Shown one piece after another: positions 7,501 through 10,733 of a stretch of DNA of 10,733 nucleotides. The notes under the pieces are model-generated. The model had not been told where the DNA came from. It searched no databases and saw only the letters and a list, made by a program, of their open reading frames with translations. This stretch comes from Kiritimatiellia bacterium. GTDB lineage: Bacteria; Verrucomicrobiota; Kiritimatiellia; RFP12; UBA3636. The stretch's first letter is position 1, and every line of letters begins with the position of its first letter. Location: positions 1 through 10,733 of the forward strand of contig JAFPUX010000419.1 in the NCBI GenBank assembly GCA_017413145.1. The letters run 5' to 3'. A program made the position numbers and the translations under genes.

Positions 7501-9526
7501 CGGCTCCGTGACGCCGGAGACGACGGGCTGGCACGACATCGCGGTCGCGGTCGGCTCCGACGGCAACGGCGCCGGCGCGGCGAACAACCCGTGGAACCAC
7601 GGCTCGCCGTTCGAGACGCTGCGCTACGGGACGGCGTGGAACACGAACAACCTCTCGTCCGTCACATCCTCGAACGCGTCGCAGTGGAAGCAGCTGCTCG
7701 ACGCCGGCGACCGCCACCTCTTCCGCGCCCGCGGGAACAAGGCGCCGATGGCGTTCCTCGACCAGGACGCGGCGTGGACCGCGAACTCCGTGACGGTGCC
7801 CGTCCGCCTCGACACGATGTACGACAACCTGACGCTCACGGTCTACGCCTCCCGCTCGCCGAACGCGTGGTACTTCGAGGACCGCTGGGAGAAGAAGGTC
7901 GTCGTGGGCTCCACCGGCACGGCCGGCGCCAAGACGCTGGACGCGCTTTTCACCGGCATCGACGCGACGGTCGACTGGTACGTCTCCGTCCGCCTCTCCG
8001 ACGGCGCGAACTACGACTACTGGTCCGACCCGGTGAAGTTCACGCCGCAGATCGTGCGGCAGCCGCCCGCCGGAAACGTGACGGTCGGCACGCCGACGTT
8101 CACGTCGAACACGGCGACCGTGAACGTCACCTCGCTCGGCGACGAAACCGGAACGGTCGCGGTCGTGCTCGAATACTCGACCGATGCGTCGTTCACGACG
8201 CCCGTCTCGAAGACGGGAACCGCCGTCTCCGCGCCCGGCGCGCAGGACTTCTCGCTGACCGGACTCCAGCCCGGCAGGACCTACTACGTCCGCGCGCGCC
8301 TGACCGGTTCCGCGCTGCACCTCGAGACACTCACCGATGCCGTATCCTTCACGACGCCGGCCTACACGGCGCCGACGATCGGGAGCGTCACGGCCGCGTC
8401 CGCCGGCTCGACGTCCGGGACGGTCTCCGTGAACGTGACGTCGCTGGGGCAGGGGAGCTCCTCCGCCACGGTCGAGGTCTACGTATCCACCGGCGCGTTC
8501 GGCACGACGCCGAATGCCACGCGGACAATCGCCGCGACCGGCGTGCAGACCTTCGCGATCACGGGCCTTCAGGCCGGTACCGCCTACTTCGTCAAGGTCG
8601 TCGTGGCGGGGTCCAACGGCAAGTCCGCGACCGTCTCGGACAAGTCCTTCGTCACGGGCGACGTCGAGTCCACCGCGTGGTTCGACGTGAAGTGGAGCTC
8701 CCAAGGGTGGGGGAGCGGCGCCGCGTGGCGCACCTCCGCCGGCGAGGCCGCCGCGGGCGGCGCGTGGTCGGTTCCCTCCGGCGACGCCTCGTCGCGCTCC
8801 GGCTCGCTTCTCGCGCTCGGCCTGCCCGACGGCGGCGTCCTGCGCTTCACGGCCCGGACGCCGAGCGCGTCGAAGGCGACCGTGAAGGTCGAAGGCGCGT
8901 TCACGCCCGTGCTCGATTCCGCCCCGCCCGACCCCGGAAACGCCATCGCGGGCCTGTGCTTCGCGCGCGGCGGCTACAAGGCGTGGAACGGCACGCAATG
9001 GGTCGCACTCTCGGGCGCGTCGCCCGCGGCGGCTTCCACCGCGTGGACCGCGACGTTCGACTGGTCGCAGGCGACGCCGCGCGTGCGTTACGTCGTCGGC
9101 GGCACGGCGCTCAAGGCGTCCGGCTCCGAGTGGATCCCGCTCGCGACCTCGCAGAGCTGCGTGACCGGCGTCGGCTACGCGGGCGGCGGCTCGATCGGCG
9201 ACTTCAAGGCGGGCTACACGGGCGGCGGCTACGTCGCGCCGGTGCTCTCCACGCTCGAGGACGGCGGGCACGTCCCGCTCGCGTTCGGGAAGGATTCGTC
9301 GAACAACCCGACCTTCGAGATCACGATCAAGAACGCCGTGAAAGACGCCTGGTACACCGTCTACGCCGCCGACGCGGTGACCGGGCCGTACAAGGCCGTC
9401 ACGTCCGAGAAGGCGACCGCCGGCGGACTCAAGACGCTCTCCATCCCGGCGCCGTCCTCCAAGCCGGCGCGCTTCGTCCGCATCGGCGTTTCCGACGCGC
9501 AGATCTCGGCGAACACCGAACTCTAA
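1589..9526 (+). CDS. Giant secreted M6 (immune inhibitor A-like) metalloprotease with FN3-like, jelly-roll and PA14-like modules
   Basis: This 2,645-residue exported zinc protease probably acts outside the cell on proteins. Residues 1-26 form a signal peptide ending in an Ala run. Residues 27-165 look like the M6 propeptide (EIWGEGDEYDAWFETKDGH). The catalytic domain spans about 172-578, with HENGH at 368-372 followed by D379 (the HExxHxxGxxD pattern: H368, H372 and D379 as zinc ligands, E369 as catalytic base) and Met-turn Met397. The rest is modular: FN3-like 582-685; jelly-roll 690-825; FN3-like x2 826-1030; PA14-like plus WNTN segment 1031-1220; beta domain to 1330; FN3-like x5 1331-1843; a second PA14-like/WNTN copy 1844-2050; beta domain to 2155; FN3-like x2 2157-2356; jelly-roll/LamG-like 2357-2550; C-terminal domain to 2645. 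No LPXTG or PEP-CTERM signal is seen. The start was chosen because the signal peptide begins there. It leads an operon, 22 nt before the next gene. Substrate unknown. Protease call is firm; module boundaries are approximate. Confidence 0.92.
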   Translation: MNSIRTFRSFAAIAAFLALSISAAAAPFAKWLRVPVPGGGTVEIWGEGDEYDAWFETKDGHALRVNDDAGRYEYVDLDETTGGFVGTGIFLGDEAGNEARLAALPRGIRDTSEAHRRAVEERIAEMQKVLRDDERWEEAKKRGAERIEMLEKAAAGKADPDSPEYTHATSGRYVGVTILVDFPLLDASGNVTNSLSKTISTKYNVDAVDAMMNGENYTTDGSIASMHDYWATVSDGAVDYNNVVIDWVMAPHPREYYNDTSSSSGTCGRKLIGDVLETMAADPDFDTKYLPKLQQATLSGRAAHALNVIYAGPDSGTWSKGLWPHRWTLTSTQYSKMYWTMPNGTQAYFYDYEITKAANSLYNDTLLHENGHMICGFPDLYAASHSDGTGVGGWCLMCYHNTGPAVCAPLRVGAGWATPKTLPAQGWVTVTSDRTDVWKFANPNNSREFFMIENRQKKGLDKGLNGSGVLIWRADESYSNNQYPSSTIRSNFTGHPATNRWAQYLSLEQADGEYDNERGSGYYGDSTDPWYAGNRGSLFTGVFNYDSAACSRWKDGSDSGLKLSHFSASGDTMTFFVGDPSTWPEPFVEIKLKSVGGEAATFTALVESWGSGASSADVYAEIGSDAAFSTVVSSTKIGTMTQLNRDTDWQVGDLEIGTPHYVRIKLKNAAGEFVGPVATLDYQRDENIPPAVDAPRVLFWQSPGNPKNWFVATDKTHKGATSAKSGAITHNQTTVLNATVTGPGTFSFWWNVSSESVTYDWHAYTTSWNPATTNKIGGTSATWAQVTLQVPAGSQTISWSYRKDGSQNSGSDCAWLDDVVWRADAAEPIVTAADAGNAGVSTIDVDWTLENLSTGATSCNLFLEYSTSSSFPSASTTTVPIGSATDEASGTWTLTGLAAGTTYYIRAKAVSDTDKTGYSEAFSAATANPALPDFTFAATASETPTRGVVSIDVSGFGTGASSGTATIEYSTTPDFAGAKTATASLTRTGATAVELTRLSAGTTYYVRVTVLNNQNKSFTRGPKTFTTADPGFYQPGLAQVRYGCTSSSYPDFTVTVADNASTYAIERTPGPIMADITGSSCSTVNPYTATTWAWANNTTYYYEGEMFFKGGVTYNFFHCIDDGAAIELDGEWLTRQSASNVSGYNAGVTTASKSYGTDGWHAIRIWVYDWSGGKGYVSGKIGFSGIGIGWNTNGCTTVNAANQSNWSTLRDPGDASLLRTLSGAELPSFVTLDDDLMIAGTTLTGTIHTDGIEDGCTVTLYAGQSNAGSNTVGWAQSFVAGTVPSESYNLPFQWDDFCDAGDVAGWFVIARMTNPSGSYEGWSVVREPHAGNIFVVGIQEGASGLNTISATPRVVGFGEGAQSASVCLEYSTDANFANAQTTANVTATTTNWLSAVTISGLAPNTVYYVRTKGVKNGETVYSRKATLSTLDYGTPVATVSVGTTTLTSIPVTWTVSSLGLGNSSAEVWLDYGTSTSYGSSVKVATVTTSQVPKSGSWTLSDLPGETTYYVRVRVVASPSGKSGTSAGASGQTKPVGNPVVSATLGAVAQYTATFSYNLTALGDGAASATLYYDVSTSSTFPSGSTTSTTIQGGILPGSLPKVGTATVTGLDAETTYYLRVRAVNHAGKSGVSTTMTVNTTAVGDPEVAVDMTSVLQRAATASISIATLGEAAESATVTVEYGTSTSYGSTAAVTGTPAAGAVLTAAFENLATETTYYVRVTVRNDAGKTGVATTSFRTLEPNDPAFTYTVTPSYTAASFALDVTKIGNGASSASGYVRWGTSASLSPELGRAALSKIVAPGPMSGAATGLTAGTTYYYEVVVTNNLAGLTAKTGSFKTETAGDLAYGTGYWDGGLLQGYCKGLNNEQWGLPVNKSSAEAARWNSSGYVASFAYGAVASYQVLSTSNWTNPYDGATYPMDKWNRMWAYGGQMWMEAGVKYWFAVNFYHAAAISIDGTVVVSEDNGGNGTPNVGSVTPETTGWHDIAVAVGSDGNGAGAANNPWNHGSPFETLRYGTAWNTNNLSSVTSSNASQWKQLLDAGDRHLFRARGNKAPMAFLDQDAAWTANSVTVPVRLDTMYDNLTLTVYASRSPNAWYFEDRWEKKVVVGSTGTAGAKTLDALFTGIDATVDWYVSVRLSDGANYDYWSDPVKFTPQIVRQPPAGNVTVGTPTFTSNTATVNVTSLGDETGTVAVVLEYSTDASFTTPVSKTGTAVSAPGAQDFSLTGLQPGRTYYVRARLTGSALHLETLTDAVSFTTPAYTAPTIGSVTAASAGSTSGTVSVNVTSLGQGSSSATVEVYVSTGAFGTTPNATRTIAATGVQTFAITGLQAGTAYFVKVVVAGSNGKSATVSDKSFVTGDVESTAWFDVKWSSQGWGSGAAWRTSAGEAAAGGAWSVPSGDASSRSGSLLALGLPDGGVLRFTARTPSASKATVKVEGAFTPVLDSAPPDPGNAIAGLCFARGGYKAWNGTQWVALSGASPAAASTAWTATFDWSQATPRVRYVVGGTALKASGSEWIPLATSQSCVTGVGYAGGGSIGDFKAGYTGGGYVAPVLSTLEDGGHVPLAFGKDSSNNPTFEITIKNAVKDAWYTVYAADAVTGPYKAVTSEKATAGGLKTLSIPAPSSKPARFVRIGVSDAQISANTEL
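4064..4678 (+). repeat. Two tandem FN3-like repeats within the protease
   Basis: Each repeat is about 100 residues and ends with a TTYYxR strand: T902-R906 (TYYIR) and the YYVR at 1004-1007. Shared marks are an EYSTS/EYSTT turn mid-repeat and a Leu-x-x-Leu-(S/A)AGTTYY strand. Sequence is diverged between copies, so these are old protein repeats and not recent DNA duplications. Confidence 0.7.
5579..7117 (+). repeat. Five tandem FN3-like repeats within the protease
   Basis: Successive YY(V/L/Y) signature positions fall at residues 1407, 1508, 1616, 1716 and 1816, a regular spacing of 100-108 residues. Each unit also carries a LGxGxxSAxVxxxY-type strand about 60-70 residues earlier (for example LGLGNSSAEVWLDYGTS) and a GKSG- or GKTG-like loop after the signature in several copies. 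This is the longest uninterrupted repeat block and probably acts as a stalk between the two PA14-like cassettes. Confidence 0.75.
8057..8659 (+). repeat. Two tandem FN3-like repeats near the protease C-terminus
   Basis: The signatures are RTYYVR at about 2230-2235 and TAYFVK at about 2331-2336, each preceded by a LEYSTD or VYVST turn and a TGLQ(P/A)G loop. They link the second PA14-like cassette to the C-terminal jelly-roll-like region. Confidence 0.7.
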
Positions 9527-9531
9527 CCACC
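9507..9531 (+). repeat. Direct repeat, copy 1 (spans protease stop codon)
   Basis: This 25-nt stretch covers the last codons and the TAA of the protease gene and matches 10609-10633 at 21 of 25 positions; all four differences are transitions. It ends 17 nt before the ATG of the DUF2341-LamG gene. Confidence 0.6.
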
Positions 9532-9534
9532 GAA

Positions 9535-9539
9535 AAGGA
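9535..9539 (+). promoter_or_regulatory. Ribosome binding site of the DUF2341-LamG gene
   Basis: AAGGA lies 9 nt before ATG 9549 in the 22-nt gap after the protease stop. It is the clearest Shine-Dalgarno sequence in the window and fixes the start of the downstream gene, whose first codons also encode a signal peptide. Confidence 0.75.
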
Positions 9540-9548
9540 AAGCCCTCC

Positions 9549-10583
9549 ATGAAACGAATTCTCGCGACACTCCTCCTCCTCCCCTTCGCCGCTTCCGCCG
9601 CGCCGTCGAAGACGGCCTGGGCGACGGTCGCCGGCTACGCCGGGACGACGACGCTCCAGAACTTCCCCGTGCTGGTGAAGATTTCCGAGAGCGCCGTGCC
9701 CGGCTTCCACTACTCCGACTGCGCGGCCGGCGGTGCCGACCTCTCGTTCGCCGACGCGGCGGGCAACGCGCTGCCGTTCGACGTCGACACGTGGAACGCG
9801 TCCGGCACGTCGCTGGTCTGGGTGTTGCTGCCCGAGGTCGCGCCCGGCGGCGCGACGACGTTCAAGATGGGCTGGTCGGACCCGTCCCCCGCCGCCGCGA
9901 ACGCCGCGGCCGTCTGGACCGGCTCGGGCCACAAGGGCGTCTGGCACATGAACGCCGCGTCCCCCGCGGACGCCTCCGGATCCGGCAACGGCGGAACGGC
10001 CGCCGGCGGCGCGACGACAGCGGCCGGCAAGATCGGTTCCGCGCTTTCGCTGCCGACGACGAGCGACTACGTGACGTGCGGCCAGAACCAATCCAACGCC
10101 GAACTCGCGGATGCCTTCACGGTCGAGGCCTGGGTGAACCCCGCCGGCTACGGCGGCAACCGCTGCATCTTCGGCAAGAAACAGTTCATTTCCTTCCGGA
10201 CGGAGGGCCAGTCGCAGATTACGGTCACCACGCCCGGAAAGACGGACCACAAGCTGACGGGATTGTCCCTGCCCGACGCCGGGATCTGGCGTCACGTCGC
10301 CCTGACGTTCCAGAAAGGCGCCACCAACGGCTGCAAGGTCTACGTGAACGGTTCGCTGATCGCCCAGATGAACGCCGGCGACATCACCGACACGACGACC
10401 GCGACCGAGATGTGGTTCGGCAAGAACGAGTGGGGCCAGAACTACACGGGTCTTCTCGACGAGATCCGCCTCGCGCCCGGCATCCGGTCCGCCGACTGGA
10501 TCGCCGCCGAACACGCGCAGGCCGAGGACGGCTTTGTCGAGTTCGGCTCCTCCGGCACCGCGTCGACGGTGTTCTTCTACTAG
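9549..10583 (+). CDS. Secreted DUF2341-LamG (concanavalin A-like) protein
   Basis: The 344-residue exported protein has a signal peptide (MKRILATLLLLPFAASA, cleavage near 17-18). Residues about 36-110 fit DUF2341: NFPVLVKIS (38-46), a GADLSF segment, LPFDVDTWN, then LVWVLLPEV and TTFKMGW. Residues about 128-325 form a LamG/concanavalin A-like beta sandwich, with GVWHMN (130-135), DASGSGNGGT (141-150), FTVEAWVNP (190-198), WRHVALTF (247-254), VYVNGSL (264-270), DEIRLA (304-309) and RSADWIAAEH (313-322). LamG-like folds often bind glycans or proteins, but no binding residues can be assigned here. No catalytic motif or membrane anchor is visible. It lies 22 nt after the protease gene with a good ribosome binding site, so it is very likely in the same operon and may act with the protease at the cell surface. 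The domain call is firm; the function is not known. Confidence 0.88.
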   Translation: MKRILATLLLLPFAASAAPSKTAWATVAGYAGTTTLQNFPVLVKISESAVPGFHYSDCAAGGADLSFADAAGNALPFDVDTWNASGTSLVWVLLPEVAPGGATTFKMGWSDPSPAAANAAAVWTGSGHKGVWHMNAASPADASGSGNGGTAAGGATTAAGKIGSALSLPTTSDYVTCGQNQSNAELADAFTVEAWVNPAGYGGNRCIFGKKQFISFRTEGQSQITVTTPGKTDHKLTGLSLPDAGIWRHVALTFQKGATNGCKVYVNGSLIAQMNAGDITDTTTATEMWFGKNEWGQNYTGLLDEIRLAPGIRSADWIAAEHAQAEDGFVEFGSSGTASTVFFY

Positions 10584-10651
10584 CCCGCGCACCGTCCGTC
10601 CACAGTCCCGGCGAACGCCGAACTCCAGCCATCTCCAGCACACGCCCGCCC
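10584..10651 (+). other. Spacer between the DUF2341-LamG gene and the next secreted-protein gene
   Basis: This 68-nt gap has no clear hairpin terminator and no recognisable sigma-70 promoter, which favours read-through into the next gene. Its right half holds the second copy of the direct repeat. No convincing Shine-Dalgarno sequence precedes ATG 10652. Confidence 0.5.
10609..10633 (+). repeat. Direct repeat, copy 2 (before third gene)
   Basis: This is the partner of 9507-9531, offset by 1,102 bp. It is non-coding here, and the bases matching the protease stop codon TAA read CAG. It ends 18 nt before ATG 10652, almost the same distance as copy 1 from the start of the preceding gene. Confidence 0.6.
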
Positions 10652-10733
10652 ATGAACGCAAATCGAACGTGCCGTCCGTTTTTTGCCTCCGCGCTTCTCG
10701 CGCTTCTCGCCGCGCATCCGACCGCGGCGACCG
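10652..10733 (+). CDS. N-terminus of a third exported protein (truncated by window end)
   Basis: ATG 10652 opens a frame that stays open to the last base, giving 27 codons. The peptide starts MNANRTCRPFFASALLALLA and continues AHPTAAT. A short basic n-region, a hydrophobic core (FFASALLALLA) and a small-residue c-region make a credible signal peptide with cleavage near the second-last Ala. The gene follows the DUF2341-LamG gene by 68 nt on the same strand, so it is probably a third member of the secreted-protein operon. The mature protein lies outside the window and cannot be identified. No strong Shine-Dalgarno sequence is present, so the start rests on the signal peptide. Confidence 0.6.
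   Translation, partial: MNANRTCRPFFASALLALLAAHPTAAT

Noticed and set aside
4064..8659. Repeated TACTAC-containing strings recurring about every 300 bp, considered as a CRISPR-like or DNA-level repeat array
   Set aside because: They fall in phase at the TTYYVR strand of FN3-like protein repeats, are short, and have coding sequence between them; they reflect protein repeats.
1403..9550. A 2,715-codon open frame on the minus strand, antisense to the protease
   Set aside because: The product is Arg-, Gly- and Val-rich with no recognisable domain, it runs over the tRNA promoter region, and the sense frame has a signal peptide and clear M6 motifs. It is a by-product of GC-rich codon choice.
1489..9552. 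A 2,687-codon plus-strand open frame shifted relative to the protease
   Set aside because: Arg-rich low-complexity translation, start inside the promoter, no domains, and full overlap with a well-supported gene.
9429..10661. A 410-codon minus-strand open frame over the DUF2341-LamG gene
   Set aside because: No domain signature. Its N-terminal likeness to the larger antisense frame (both contain RWLEFGVRRD) is explained by the 25-nt direct repeat and not by shared protein ancestry.

Overview
The window reads as a high-GC bacterial chromosome segment. Its gene content (a short alanyl-tRNA synthetase, a giant secreted modular protease, a DUF2341-LamG protein and weak Shine-Dalgarno use) resembles uncultured PVC-group bacteria such as Kiritimatiellota from guts or sediments. 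That placement is an inference from family knowledge and was not tested by any search.

Layout. Positions 1-384 hold the 3' end of alaS, followed at once by a strong hairpin (386-405). A convergent mscS-type mechanosensitive channel gene lies on the minus strand (500-1315), and a long REP-like palindrome (447-500) sits between the two 3' ends. Upstream of mscS on the same strand, only 20 nt away, is a complete tRNA-Arg(CCU) with an encoded CCA (1336-1412). The tRNA is driven by a near-consensus sigma-70 promoter (1426-1455). A second, divergent sigma-70 promoter (1501-1529) faces right.

The right 85% of the window appears to be one rightward operon for exported proteins. The first gene (1589-9526) encodes a 2,645-residue protein with a signal peptide, a propeptide, an M6 (immune inhibitor A-like) zinc metalloprotease domain carrying HENGH, and then about 2,070 residues of beta-sandwich modules. 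These modules include about ten fibronectin-III-like repeats, two jelly-roll-like domains and two copies of a PA14-like cassette. The second gene (9549-10583) starts 22 nt later, has a good ribosome binding site and encodes an exported DUF2341-LamG protein. A third gene begins at 10652 with a signal peptide and runs off the window. The likely theme is extracellular protein degradation or surface binding by a large adhesive protease with small secreted lectin-like partners; the substrate cannot be read from the sequence.

The most notable points are the internally duplicated PA14-like cassette, a 25-nt near-identical sequence placed at the same distance before both the second and third genes, and the tight tRNA-mscS arrangement. 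No CRISPR array, insertion sequence, phage gene or recognisable defence system was seen.
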